Positions 18,845 through 27,930 of a DNA stretch of 64,000 bases are shown here, one piece after another. The stretch is from an uncultured Clostridia bacterium (GTDB lineage: Bacteria; Bacillota; Clostridia; TANB77; CAG-508). Both the position numbers and the translations under genes were made by a program. The stretch is from assembly GCA_934130085.1 (NCBI GenBank), contig CAKOXK010000002.1, positions 1 through 64,000 of the forward strand, read 5' to 3'. The notes under the pieces are model-generated. The model saw only the letters and a program-made list of their open reading frames with translations, was not told where the DNA came from and ran no database searches. Numbering within the stretch: the first letter of the stretch is position 1; each line of letters begins with the position of its first letter.

Positions 18845-19569
18845 TTTTCTTCTTTTCTCCTTGCTTTCTTTCTCTTGTTTAGTTCAAAAATAAATTTAAT
18901 TCTATTTATGAACATCTCGTTTAACCCTGTATGATTTAATCCTGTATTGTTATCTCCATGTCTTCTATAATCAATTAATTCATCCTCAACTAACATGTTT
19001 TTTCCATAAATATCTGACAAAATACCAATCCATTGATCATGCATATTTATATCATCTGGTATAGGTAATATGATTTCTTTAATCTCTTTCGTGAAAGCCA
19101 TTGTACATCCAACGTAGCAATTTTTTATAATATTATGCAATACTCCTGTTTTTGATTTTCTCCATTTAAATGTAGAATAAGGTTCTATTCTTTCCATTTT
19201 ATCATTTACAATTTTAGCATTGTGCATAACAAGTGTTAGCTCTTTGTCTTTATTAAAATATTTTTTTACTGTTTTCACTTTATTTTCCATCCAAACATCA
19301 TCTTGGTCAGATAGAAAAATAATGTCACCTGTTGTATTTCTTATTGCATTCTCGAAATTTTTCTTTATTCCATTTTTAGGTCCCTGTATTAGTTTTATTC
19401 TTTTATCTTCAAAACTTTTTATTATATTTAAAGTATTGTCATTTGAACCATCATCTGAAATTACTAGTTCATCATTTTCAGATAAGTTTTGTAGAATAGA
19501 TGAAATCTGTTCATTTATATATTTTTGTCCATTATATGTTGCCATTGCAACACTAATTTTGTTTTCCAA
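18838..19569 (-). CDS. Glycosyltransferase family 2
   Basis: A 243-residue GT-A transferase. ISVAMATYNGQKYINEQI opens the protein, LVISDDGSNDNT follows at about 35-46, and GDIIFLSDQDDVWMENK carries the metal-binding DQDD (about 88-91). The DQDDVW variant is common among rhamnosyl and related capsular transferases, and dTDP-rhamnose is made by this locus, so rhamnose transfer is possible. It overlaps its neighbours by 7 bases (EpsG-like gene) and 17 bases (upstream GT2). Confidence 0.88.
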   Translation of the reverse strand: MENKISVAMATYNGQKYINEQISSILQNLSENDELVISDDGSNDNTLNIIKSFEDKRIKLIQGPKNGIKKNFENAIRNTTGDIIFLSDQDDVWMENKVKTVKKYFNKDKELTLVMHNAKIVNDKMERIEPYSTFKWRKSKTGVLHNIIKNCYVGCTMAFTKEIKEIILPIPDDINMHDQWIGILSDIYGKNMLVEDELIDYRRHGDNNTGLNHTGLNEMFINRIKFIFELNKRKKARRKEEKC

Positions 19570-20410
19570 TTTTCTTTCCTACTTTCATACCAATATATCT
19601 TGAACACATATCGGGAAAAAATTTTAATATTACTAAGAAATTTCTATCTTTTAAAGCTTCCTTCATAATAAACTTTGCAAGGGATGAACCAGCTTTAGTT
19701 GATTTTATATTTAACTCTGGTTCCATTTTTAGAAATTCTCCGTACGCTTTATATCTATTAAATGTTTGTCTTAAAGTAAATTTATGTGAATGTATTACCT
19801 CAGACTCAGCTACGTATTTTATTCTATATCCATTGTTTAAAAGCTTATACGCAATGTACATATCTTCATTTGTAGGGAAATTCTTATTATCATAGCCATT
19901 TAACTTTACAAATACATTCCTTTTTATACATGATGATGCATCTGAAAAAAAGAAAGCATTCATTCCTAAGTCCTTTATATCATTTTTTGTTTTTAGCTTT
20001 GATATATTCGGATAATTCTTTTGCCTTGTATAATATTCTATTGATGTTTTATCTTTGCAAATTTGTCTACTGTATGTTGCATCAGCTTCATTTTTTTCTA
20101 TTGGTTTTATTAATTCAAACAACCAATTATCTTTTTCAATTTTAATATCTTGTGTGATAAAAACAACTAGATCAGCTTCTGATTTAAAAGCTTCTTCTTC
20201 TCTTATTAAGCTATGTGAGAATTCTTCCTTGCCTATAATTCTAAATTTACATTTTAATTTTTTTAGTTCATTCTCTATTCCATCTTCTGTATTTGTTACA
20301 ATATATCTAATACTTAGAATACTTACATCTTTTTGCATTTCTAAGGACTTTTGTAAATTCCTTATATATTTTTTTGCATTATACAAAGGACATATTATAT
20401 CTACTGTCAT
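19553..20410 (-). CDS. Glycosyltransferase family 2, rhamnosyltransferase-like
   Basis: A 285-residue GT-A transferase. It begins TVDIICPLYNAKKYI. The stretch FSHSLIREEEAFKSEADLVVFITQDI resembles the F-H-x-x-TRN...FLTQDA pattern of rhamnosyltransferases, and NEDMYIAYKLLNNGYRIKYV follows at about 187-206. The four rml genes in this locus could supply dTDP-L-rhamnose, so a rhamnosyl role is inferred. It overlaps the downstream GT2 gene by 17 bases and follows the phosphoglycosyl transferase by 25. Confidence 0.85.
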   Translation of the reverse strand: MTVDIICPLYNAKKYIRNLQKSLEMQKDVSILSIRYIVTNTEDGIENELKKLKCKFRIIGKEEFSHSLIREEEAFKSEADLVVFITQDIKIEKDNWLFELIKPIEKNEADATYSRQICKDKTSIEYYTRQKNYPNISKLKTKNDIKDLGMNAFFFSDASSCIKRNVFVKLNGYDNKNFPTNEDMYIAYKLLNNGYRIKYVAESEVIHSHKFTLRQTFNRYKAYGEFLKMEPELNIKSTKAGSSLAKFIMKEALKDRNFLVILKFFPDMCSRYIGMKVGKKIGKQN

Positions 20411-20435
20411 ATTATCTCCATCTCAAGTTTTATTT

Positions 20436-21158
20436 CTATTTGGCACCATCTTTGTTAATTACAACTGTAAATGTTTTAAAGAATATTTTTAAGTCTAGAA
20501 GTAATGATTGATGTTCTACATAATAAAGCTCCATCTCTTTTCTCTCTTCATAAGTTGTATTGCTTCTGCCATTTACTTGCCAATACCCTGTTAAACCAGG
20601 AGTTACACTTAAAAACTTCTCTTTATCGTTTCCGTAAACGTCTATCTCTCCATCAACTATAGGCCTTGGGCCTATAAGAGTCATTGTTCCATTAAGCAAA
20701 TTTATCACTTGAGGTACTTCATCAAGTGAAGTTTCTCTAAGGACTTTCCCCGTTTTAGTTATTCTTGGATCATGTTCTAGTTTTCTATATTTTATAAATT
20801 CTTCTTTTTCTTTTGGATGTTCTTTTAAATACTCCTTGAGTTTTTCATCTGCGCCTACACACATTGATCTATATTTATATATGTAAAAATATCTTCCGTT
20901 CTTTCCTATTCTTTTTTGTTTATAAAATATTGGTCCTTTTTCTTTATTTATAATTTTAAATATCTTAACAATTATGGTCATTGGAACCAATATAATTATT
21001 CCAACAAGCCCAATTATAATATCTATTAATCTTTTGAAAGTATGATAAACTATGTGTTTTTTTGTTTTTTCGTTAGTAGTTTTTTCGTTTTCTTTTATTA
21101 TTATTTCTTTATTGCTTTTTGGTTTGCTTAATTTCTCTACTTTTTGTTTCACAGCCAT
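20436..21158 (-). CDS. Initiating phosphoglycosyl transferase (bacterial sugar transferase)
   Basis: A 240-residue enzyme of the WbaP/PglC superfamily, which transfers a sugar phosphate from a nucleotide sugar to undecaprenyl phosphate and so begins the repeat unit. It has a Lys/Glu-rich cytoplasmic N-terminus (1-35), one membrane-inserting helix (about 45-70, KRLIDIIIGLVG...), then GPIFYKQKRIGKNGRYF, ETSLDEVPQVINLLNG with the Asp-Glu active-site pair, LIGPRP and TPGLTGYWQVNGRS. It lacks the extra membrane domain of full-length WbaP. It follows the second LCP gene by 16 bases. Confidence 0.93.
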   Translation of the reverse strand: MAVKQKVEKLSKPKSNKEIIIKENEKTTNEKTKKHIVYHTFKRLIDIIIGLVGIIILVPMTIIVKIFKIINKEKGPIFYKQKRIGKNGRYFYIYKYRSMCVGADEKLKEYLKEHPKEKEEFIKYRKLEHDPRITKTGKVLRETSLDEVPQVINLLNGTMTLIGPRPIVDGEIDVYGNDKEKFLSVTPGLTGYWQVNGRSNTTYEERKEMELYYVEHQSLLLDLKIFFKTFTVVINKDGAK

Positions 21159-21174
21159 TCTACTAACTCCCTTC

Positions 21175-22236
21175 TTAATTTTTGTATCCCGTTTTAGCTA
21201 CAATTTTATCACTTATTTCTTTTATTTCATTAGGCAATACGTAATCTTCATTTTCAAAAAGTTCTTTATGCAATTTTATTACATTGCTCTCTAGTGTAAC
21301 TGGTATTCCATACCATCTATCTGTTGTTATTCCTTTTGTTTGATATGGCCATCCAATACTAGTTTCAAAATTTACTTTCATCAAGTTTGGAATCAAACTT
21401 ATTATTTCATTTTTTTCTATATTTGTGCTTACTCTTGGAAGTATTTTATTAGCTACATCTATTAATTTTGTAACTCCTAAAGTTTTTGCTTTATAAACCA
21501 TTGCTTCAACAACAGTTCTCATTCTTTCTGCTCTTTTATAATCTCCACCTGCTGTATAACGAATACGTGAATACGCAACTGCCTGAACTCCATTTAAAGT
21601 TTGTTTTCCCGCACTTGCTACTTTTTTATTGCTACCACCTGAACTTTTAGCTGTTGCATCAATGTAATCATTTAGATATTTTAATTCGTCAGATGTTACA
21701 TTTATAGTTACTCCACCAATTGCGTCAACTGCTGCAATTACTGCATCAAAATTAACAGTTAAATACTCTTTTATATTTAAATCTAAGTTCGTATTCAATG
21801 CTAATAATGTATTTTGTGCGCCACCATACGAATAAGCATGAGTAATTTTATCAAGCTTGGTTTGTCCTTTTTCTTCTAATTGTAAATATGTATCTCTGTA
21901 TACTGAAAATAACTTAACATCATTTGTTTTTTTATTAAAACTTGCAATAATTATGCAATCAGATCTATTTCCTAATCCATAATCATCTGCTCTAGAGTCA
22001 ATTCCTAGTAACGCAATATTTCTATAGTCACTCAAATCCTTCTCGGTCTGCTCATCAATTCCTATTGAATTTTGGTCTATTGTTTCTTTCTTCATTTCTC
22101 CTAACATATTATTAAAATATGTCCATCCGCCAGCAACTACTGCTCCTACCATAACAATTAACACAATTAATATTATTGATATAACCCTAATTGCTTTCTG
22201 AATTCCAGTCATTTTCTTTTTATTTTTTTTAGCCAT
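21175..22236 (-). CDS. LCP family glycopolymer-peptidoglycan ligase
   Basis: A 353-residue LytR-CpsA-Psr protein with a short basic N-terminus, one membrane anchor (about 14-33) and an extracellular LCP domain. LGIDSRADDYGLGNRSDCI and FSVYRDTYLQ hold conserved Asp and Arg residues that bind the polyprenyl-pyrophosphate. YSRIRYTAGGDYKRAERMR holds the other conserved Arg cluster. LCP proteins attach secondary glycopolymers to peptidoglycan. As the gene just before the initiating transferase, it probably anchors the polymer made here. A paralogue lies immediately upstream. Confidence 0.93.
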   Translation of the reverse strand: MAKKNKKKMTGIQKAIRVISIILIVLIVMVGAVVAGGWTYFNNMLGEMKKETIDQNSIGIDEQTEKDLSDYRNIALLGIDSRADDYGLGNRSDCIIIASFNKKTNDVKLFSVYRDTYLQLEEKGQTKLDKITHAYSYGGAQNTLLALNTNLDLNIKEYLTVNFDAVIAAVDAIGGVTINVTSDELKYLNDYIDATAKSSGGSNKKVASAGKQTLNGVQAVAYSRIRYTAGGDYKRAERMRTVVEAMVYKAKTLGVTKLIDVANKILPRVSTNIEKNEIISLIPNLMKVNFETSIGWPYQTKGITTDRWYGIPVTLESNVIKLHKELFENEDYVLPNEIKEISDKIVAKTGYKN

Positions 22237-22433
22237 CGTTTACCTCTTTTATGCCTTTATATATTTTTAATTTATAATTCAAAATTTAAAATTTCAATTT
22301 AACTTTTGTGTTTTTTTATTTTTTCATTTTATTTTTACTTTGCCTTTTTTATTTACTTTTTTTTAATTTAGATTTTTTACAATTTTTCATTCTGTTTTTA
22401 TTTTTGAAGTTTTTTGTATCTTTTTGTTACTTT

Positions 22434-23792
22434 TTATTTTCCTACTCCTGTTTTCTCAATGATTTTATCGCTTATCTCTTTTACGCTATCAGGAACAACG
22501 TAGTTTGATTGATTAAATACCTCTTTATGCAATTTTTCAACATTTGTTTCAAGTGTTTTGGCTGGTCCATAAAAATCATTATTAATTGTAACTCCTACAG
22601 TTTCATAAGGCCAACCAAATGATTCCTTTAAATTTAATGATAATGCTTTTGGTATAAGAGCTGTAATATCTCCTTGAGTTAAGTTTGTTTCTACTTTTGG
22701 AAGCATATTATTTAATAATTCATTAATTTGAGAAACGTTCATTTTCTTGATTTTATCTACAACTTTTTCAAGAACGGTTCTCATTCTTTCAGTTCTTTTA
22801 TAATCTTTTCCATCATATCTTATTCTGCAATAAGCAACTGCTTGAATACCATCTAAATTTTGGATTCCTGGTGTTGTTAAATGTTTTGTTTTTCCATCTG
22901 TAACTTTTGATACATCATCTATATAATTATTAATGTATTTAAGTTCATTTGATGTAATATTTATACTAACTCCATTAACCTCATTTACTAAATCTCTTAC
23001 AGCATTAAAATCCACAGTTGCATATTGAGTAATGTTTAAATCTAGATTTTCGTTTATTGTTTTAAGAGTATTTTGCACGCCATCATAATAAGCTTGATTG
23101 ATTTTGTTTAATATTGTTTTTTCATCTAAGTCCATTTGTACATAAGTATCTCTGTAAATTGACCAAAGAGTGACATCATTAGTTGTATTATTAATACTAG
23201 CTATCATTATGCAATCTGTTCTATAGTCTGTATCATAAGTATCATATCTTGAATCTAAACCAAGTAATGCAATATTGGTATAATCTTTCATTTCATCTTT
23301 AGTTGTATCTGATATTCCTACACTATTCTTATCTATCTCTTTGTAATTCATTTTTGAAAGTTTACTTTTTAAAAAGCCCATTCCAGCACATCCAGCTGCA
23401 ATTATAATTACTATAATTATGATTATAATAATTCCAATCACCTTTAATGCTTTATGCTTTGGTCTTGTATAATCTTCATACTTTAAGCCATACTTGTTTT
23501 TTCTTTTTTTAGTAAGCCTCTCTGTATCAATGTCTTTTTCACAATCACTTTCTAGTTTTTTCTCAGACACTTTTTCTTTATAGTTATTATCTCTTTTATA
23601 ATTGTCATCATGATGAATACTTTGCTCTTCTATTACTGAATAAGCTCTTTTTTTATAAGCTATTCTTTTATTTTCTATATTATCGTTTTCATCATCAATT
23701 TTTAACTTATATTTATCTTCTCTTTCTCTATTTATTTTATTTTTTTTATCTTTTATATCATCATTATTATCTTTATATCTTTTTCCTGACAT
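22434..23792 (-). CDS. LCP family glycopolymer-peptidoglycan ligase, long cytoplasmic N-terminus
   Basis: A 452-residue paralogue of the next LCP gene. Residues 1-115 are highly charged (Lys, Asp, Glu, Arg) and presumably cytoplasmic, followed by a membrane anchor at about 118-140 and an extracellular LCP domain with LLGLDSRYDTYDTDYRTDC, WSIYRDTYVQ and YCRIRYDGKDYKRTERMR. It is the first gene of the polysaccharide operon. A promoter-like pair lies upstream, and GGAG precedes the ATG by eight bases. The long charged tail is the main difference from the paralogue and may be a site for protein contacts. Confidence 0.92.
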   Translation of the reverse strand: MSGKRYKDNNDDIKDKKNKINREREDKYKLKIDDENDNIENKRIAYKKRAYSVIEEQSIHHDDNYKRDNNYKEKVSEKKLESDCEKDIDTERLTKKRKNKYGLKYEDYTRPKHKALKVIGIIIIIIIVIIIAAGCAGMGFLKSKLSKMNYKEIDKNSVGISDTTKDEMKDYTNIALLGLDSRYDTYDTDYRTDCIMIASINNTTNDVTLWSIYRDTYVQMDLDEKTILNKINQAYYDGVQNTLKTINENLDLNITQYATVDFNAVRDLVNEVNGVSINITSNELKYINNYIDDVSKVTDGKTKHLTTPGIQNLDGIQAVAYCRIRYDGKDYKRTERMRTVLEKVVDKIKKMNVSQINELLNNMLPKVETNLTQGDITALIPKALSLNLKESFGWPYETVGVTINNDFYGPAKTLETNVEKLHKEVFNQSNYVVPDSVKEISDKIIEKTGVGK

Positions 23793-23822
23793 TATTGTTA
23801 CTCCATACGTAAATTTTAGCTA

Positions 23823-23851
23823 ATTTTATAACATATTAACCCTTTTGTAAA
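23823..23851 (-). promoter_or_regulatory. Candidate SigA promoter of the polysaccharide operon
   Basis: On the minus strand TTTACA (23851-23846) and TAAAAT (23828-23823) are separated by 17 bases, about 30 bases before the LCP start codon at 23792. This is a pattern match only. Confidence 0.45.
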
Positions 23852-23965
23852 GACATTCTAATAAAACAAAATAAGTTTTAATTACTAGAATGCATTTAAC
23901 TTTCTGGTTTGACAAAGTTTTAATTCCATAAAAAATTATAAAAGAATTTAGTCACAAATTTATTA

Positions 23966-24116
23966 TACAAAACAGGACTTAATATCATATTGTTTAAAAC
24001 GACGCGTTAGCAACCAAGCGAAGCGCAAATGTTTCTTTCTTCCGAAAGTTAATTTTGACGAAGAAAGAAATGAACAAGTCATTGAAAAAATTTATGATAT
24101 TAAATCCTGTTCTGTA
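23966..24116 (-). repeat. Intergenic hairpin repeat, copy A
   Basis: One of three related elements (others at 33051-33187 and 51105-51248). Outer arms at 23966-23989 and 24093-24116 are inverted repeats (22 of 24 positions match). The core at 24004-24078 has AAGCGAAGCGC and an inner 11-bp stem TTTCTTTCTTC/GAAGAAAGAAA around a loop containing GTTAATTTTGAC. The core is nearly identical in all copies, while the outer arms differ in sequence but remain self-complementary. This copy lies just beyond the dnaJ terminator. No protein is encoded. Confidence 0.8.
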
Positions 24117-24140
24117 CAAATCAAATTAATTTTTTCTCTA

Positions 24141-24180
24141 TACAAAAAAAGAGCTTTAATTTTTACATTAAAACTCTTTT
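24141..24180 (-). terminator. Terminator of the hrcA-grpE-dnaK-dnaJ operon
   Basis: On the minus strand a 14-bp stem with one mismatch (24180-24167 with 24160-24147) and a 6-base loop is followed by a run of seven T residues. It starts 29 bases after the dnaJ stop codon. Confidence 0.8.
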
Positions 24181-24208
24181 AAATATTTAACTTTTTTACC
24201 CAAATATT

Positions 24209-25390
24209 TTAACCAAATATTCCTTTTTTCTTAATCGGAGGTTGCTCATTCATTGTTTTAGCAAGCTCTACAAACAATTCTCTTTGCTCTTTCGTCAAGC
24301 GTTTTGGTGTCTGAACTTGTACAGTAAATACAAGATCTCCATAAGAATTGTAGTTAAGTTTTTTGAAGCCTTCTCCTTTTAGTGTAAATCTGGTTCCTGT
24401 TTGTGTTCCTTCTGGTATTTGGAAATTTACACTTTCTCCTGTAACTTTTGGAACTTCAATGTTAGCACCCAAGGTAGCTTGAGTTATTGTGATTGGAATT
24501 GTACATTCTACATCGTTTTCATTTCTTGTAAAAATTTTGCTTTCTTTTACTTTTATATCAATGTAAATGTCTCCATTTTCACCGCCATTTTTACCTGGCT
24601 CACCTTTACCTTGCAATCTTAATGTTTGGCCATCTTGAATTCCTGCTGGAATTTGTACTTTTATTGTTATATTCTTTCTAATTGTACCTTTTCCATAACA
24701 ATCATTACATGGATCTTCTATTACTTTTCCAGTTCCTCTACAATGATCGCAAGTTCCGGTTGTCTGAATTGCAAATCCCCCAAGCGATTGCGTCTTTCTT
24801 ACTTGACCAGTTCCGTGGCACACACTACATGTTTCAATTTTAGTTCCTGGTTTTGCACCTGAACCATTACATGTACTACATATTACGTTTTTTGATATAG
24901 TAAATTCTTTTTCGCATCCTGTAAACGACTCTTCAAATGATATTGTCATATTAGTTTTTAGGTCATTGCCTTTTTGAGGGCTATTAGGAGATCTTCTAGT
25001 TGTTCTTCTAGTTGCTCCTCCAAATATAGATGAAACAAAATCATCCACTACATCATCAAATCCACCAAAACCTGATGTTTGATATGTGTATGTACCATTT
25101 CCAAACCCTCCAAAACCGGAGCCGAAACCACCGAAGCCTGAGCCTGAAGCTCCATATCCGGCTTGCGATGGATCTGCTGTTCCGAATTGATCATACATTT
25201 TTCTTTTATTTTCATCAGATAATACAGAGTAAGCTTCTCCAAGTTCTTTGAACTTTTCTTCCGCTTCTTTTCTGTTATCAGGGTTTGCATCAGGGTGCCA
25301 TTTTTTTGCTAGCTTTCTGTATGCTTTTTTTATTTCATCTTCTGATGCATTTTTGTCAACCCCTAATACCTCATAGTAGTTTTTTGCCAT
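24209..25390 (-). CDS. dnaJ: Chaperone protein DnaJ
   Basis: A 393-residue co-chaperone that stimulates DnaK ATPase and delivers unfolded clients. It has a J domain (1-70, YYEVLGVDKNASEDEIKKAYR, HPD in the loop at about 33-35), a Gly/Phe-rich linker (75-140), a zinc domain with four CxxCxGxG-type motifs (about 155-230), and a C-terminal client-binding domain. The full type I layout is present. Its ATG overlaps the dnaK stop by one base (TAATG), giving translational coupling. Confidence 0.98.
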   Translation of the reverse strand: MAKNYYEVLGVDKNASEDEIKKAYRKLAKKWHPDANPDNRKEAEEKFKELGEAYSVLSDENKRKMYDQFGTADPSQAGYGASGSGFGGFGSGFGGFGNGTYTYQTSGFGGFDDVVDDFVSSIFGGATRRTTRRSPNSPQKGNDLKTNMTISFEESFTGCEKEFTISKNVICSTCNGSGAKPGTKIETCSVCHGTGQVRKTQSLGGFAIQTTGTCDHCRGTGKVIEDPCNDCYGKGTIRKNITIKVQIPAGIQDGQTLRLQGKGEPGKNGGENGDIYIDIKVKESKIFTRNENDVECTIPITITQATLGANIEVPKVTGESVNFQIPEGTQTGTRFTLKGEGFKKLNYNSYGDLVFTVQVQTPKRLTKEQRELFVELAKTMNEQPPIKKKGIFG

Positions 25391-27252
25391 TATTTATTTT
25401 CCTCTTCACTCTTTGCATCTTGTGCATTGTTTTCAGAAGCATTATTTTGATTTTCTGATTGAGCATTTGCTCCAGCTTGTTTTTGAGCTTCATCATAAGC
25501 TTGTTTAGCTGCTTCTGGATTTTGTTGATATAATTTTTCAGAAATTGAATAGAATACTTGTGTTAAACTTTCTGTTGCTTTCTTTATTTCTTCAACATCT
25601 TTTCCTTCAAGTGCTTTCTTTACTTTTTCAATTTCAACATTTGCCTTGTCTTTTTCTTCATTGCTTATTTTATCACCTAATTTTGTCATTGTTTGTTCAC
25701 AATTATAAACTAAGCTTTCAGCATTATTTCTAACTTCGATTTCTTCTTTTCTCTTTTTATCTTCTGCACTATGTGCTTCTGCATCTTTAACAGCTTTTTC
25801 AATTTCTTCATCAGTTAAATTTGTTGATGCTGTAATTGAAACTTGTTGCTTGTTTCCTGTTGCCATATCTTTAGCAGATACATGAACTATGCCATTTGCA
25901 TCAATATCAAATGTAACTTCAATTTGTGGTACTCCTCTTGGTGCTGGTGCAATTCCTGATAATTGGAATCTTCCTAATGTTTTATTATCTTGAGCCATCT
26001 CTCTTTCACCTTGAAGAACATGTACTTCAACACTTGTTTGACCATCAGTTGCAGTTGAGAATATTTGTGATTTCTTTGTTGGAATTGTTGTATTTCTTTC
26101 AATTAATTTTGTAAATACTCCACCATAAGTTTCAATACCAAGTGATAGAGGTGTTACATCAAGTAATACTAGGTCTTTAACATCACCTGAAAGAACACCA
26201 CCTTGAATTGCTGCACCAACTGCAACACATTCATCTGGGTTAATTCCCTTATCTGGTTCCTTTCCTGTAATCTTTTTAACCATTTCTTGAACGCATGGAA
26301 CTCTAGTAGAACCACCAACTAATAATACTCTATGAATGTCATCAACTGAAACCTTTGCATCTTTTAATGCATTTTCAACTGGAATTCTTGTTGATTCAAC
26401 TAAGTCATGGATTAATTCCTCAAATTTAGCTCTTGTTAGAGTTACATCTAAGTGTTTTGGACCTGTTGCATCAGCTGTAATAAATGGTAAATTAATTTGT
26501 GTTTGTTGCATTCCTGAAAGCTCTATCTTAGCTTTTTCAGCAGCCTCCTTTAAACGTTGCATTGCCATTTTATCAGTTGATAAATCAATTCCATTTTCTT
26601 TCTTAAATTCAGAAACTAGGTAATCAATTATACGTTGATCAAAATCATCACCACCTAGGTGTGTATTACCATTTGTAGCTAAAACCTCAAATACTCCATC
26701 ACCTATATCAAGAATTGAAACATCAAATGTTCCACCACCTAAATCAAATACCATTATTTTTTGATCTTGTTCTTCTTTATCCATACCAAAAGCAAGGGCT
26801 GCTGCTGTTGGTTCGTTAATAATTCTTAATACATCAAGACCTGCAATTTTACCTGCATCTTTTGTTGCTTGACGTTGAGAGTCATTAAAATATGCTGGAA
26901 CAGTAATAACAGCTTGTGTTACCTTTGTTCCTAAATAACTTTCTGCATCTGTTTTTAATTTTTGTAAAATCATTGCAGAAATCTCTTGAGGTGAAAATGT
27001 ATCATCATCAATTCTAACCTTTTCAGCCGTACCCATTTTTCTTTTTATTGAAATAATTGTATGGTCAGGGTTTGTTACTGCCTGTCTTTTAGCAATTTGG
27101 CCAACTAATCTTTCACCATTTTTTGAAAATGCAACTACTGATGGAGTAGTTCTGTTACCTTCTGAATTAGGTATAACTACAGGCTCTCCTCCTTCCATAA
27201 CTGCAACACATGAATTTGTTGTTCCTAAATCAATACCAATTATCTTTCCCAT
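25390..27252 (-). CDS. dnaK: Molecular chaperone DnaK (Hsp70)
   Basis: An ATP-dependent Hsp70 of 620 residues. IGIDLGTTNSCVAVMEGGEP begins the ATPase domain, with DLGGGTFDVSILDIGDG and VGGSTRVPCVQ as further nucleotide-binding motifs. The substrate domain follows from about residue 385, and the C-terminal tail is Ala/Gln/Asn-rich with an acidic end. The frame is open nine codons upstream, but the ATG at 27252 matches the family start and has AAGGAGG eight bases before it. It is the third gene of the heat-shock operon. Confidence 0.98.
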   Translation of the reverse strand: MGKIIGIDLGTTNSCVAVMEGGEPVVIPNSEGNRTTPSVVAFSKNGERLVGQIAKRQAVTNPDHTIISIKRKMGTAEKVRIDDDTFSPQEISAMILQKLKTDAESYLGTKVTQAVITVPAYFNDSQRQATKDAGKIAGLDVLRIINEPTAAALAFGMDKEEQDQKIMVFDLGGGTFDVSILDIGDGVFEVLATNGNTHLGGDDFDQRIIDYLVSEFKKENGIDLSTDKMAMQRLKEAAEKAKIELSGMQQTQINLPFITADATGPKHLDVTLTRAKFEELIHDLVESTRIPVENALKDAKVSVDDIHRVLLVGGSTRVPCVQEMVKKITGKEPDKGINPDECVAVGAAIQGGVLSGDVKDLVLLDVTPLSLGIETYGGVFTKLIERNTTIPTKKSQIFSTATDGQTSVEVHVLQGEREMAQDNKTLGRFQLSGIAPAPRGVPQIEVTFDIDANGIVHVSAKDMATGNKQQVSITASTNLTDEEIEKAVKDAEAHSAEDKKRKEEIEVRNNAESLVYNCEQTMTKLGDKISNEEKDKANVEIEKVKKALEGKDVEEIKKATESLTQVFYSISEKLYQQNPEAAKQAYDEAQKQAGANAQSENQNNASENNAQDAKSEEENK

Positions 27253-27364
27253 TATAAAAGCCTCCTTAAAACTTTTCAATTTTATAATTTTATAATTTTA
27301 TTTTTTATTATAATCTTTTCCTTTTGTTGTTGTTTCTTACTTTGCCTTTTCATTTTTGCTATAT

Positions 27365-27904
27365 TTAATTTGCTACTACAACTAATGAATGACGTAGCAC
27401 CTTATCACCAATCATATAGCCTTTTCTATATTCTTCTTTTATTATTTTTTCACCAAGCTTCTCATCAACTACAGATGAAACAGCTTCATGTAATGATGGA
27501 TCAAATTTTTGTCCAACCGTTTCAATTTCTTTAACACCATTTGCAGTTAATACATCTTTGAATTGATTTAGACACATTTGAATTCCTTTTTTATATTCCT
27601 CATCTTCTGTTTTTGCTTCTGATGCCTTTTCAAGATTATCAATTATAGGAAGCAATTTTATTATTACATCTCCCATAACTGAATTATAAAGATTTGTTCT
27701 TTCTTTATCACTTCTTTTTTTAAAATTTTCAAATTCAGCCATTAACCTTTTTATTCTATCATCTTGTTCATCTATAATGTTTTTTTGTTCTGATATTTTA
27801 TCATTTAATGCTTGAATTTCTTCTTTCCCATCCAACTTCTTTTCTTCTGGTGCATTTTGCTTTGTTTCTAATTTTTCATTTGTTTTTTCATTTTCATGTT
27901 CCAT
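27365..27904 (-). CDS. grpE: Nucleotide exchange factor GrpE
   Basis: A 179-residue DnaK nucleotide exchange factor. It has a long charged coiled-coil N-terminal half (about 1-95, including AEFENFKKRSDKER) and a beta-wing C-terminal domain with GVKEIETVGQKFDPSLHEAV and a DKVLRHSLVVVAN ending. It lies between hrcA (27 bases upstream) and dnaK, the usual order. Confidence 0.97.
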   Translation of the reverse strand: MEHENEKTNEKLETKQNAPEEKKLDGKEEIQALNDKISEQKNIIDEQDDRIKRLMAEFENFKKRSDKERTNLYNSVMGDVIIKLLPIIDNLEKASEAKTEDEEYKKGIQMCLNQFKDVLTANGVKEIETVGQKFDPSLHEAVSSVVDEKLGEKIIKEEYRKGYMIGDKVLRHSLVVVAN

Positions 27905-27930
27905 TTATCTTTATCACTCCCTTCTCATAA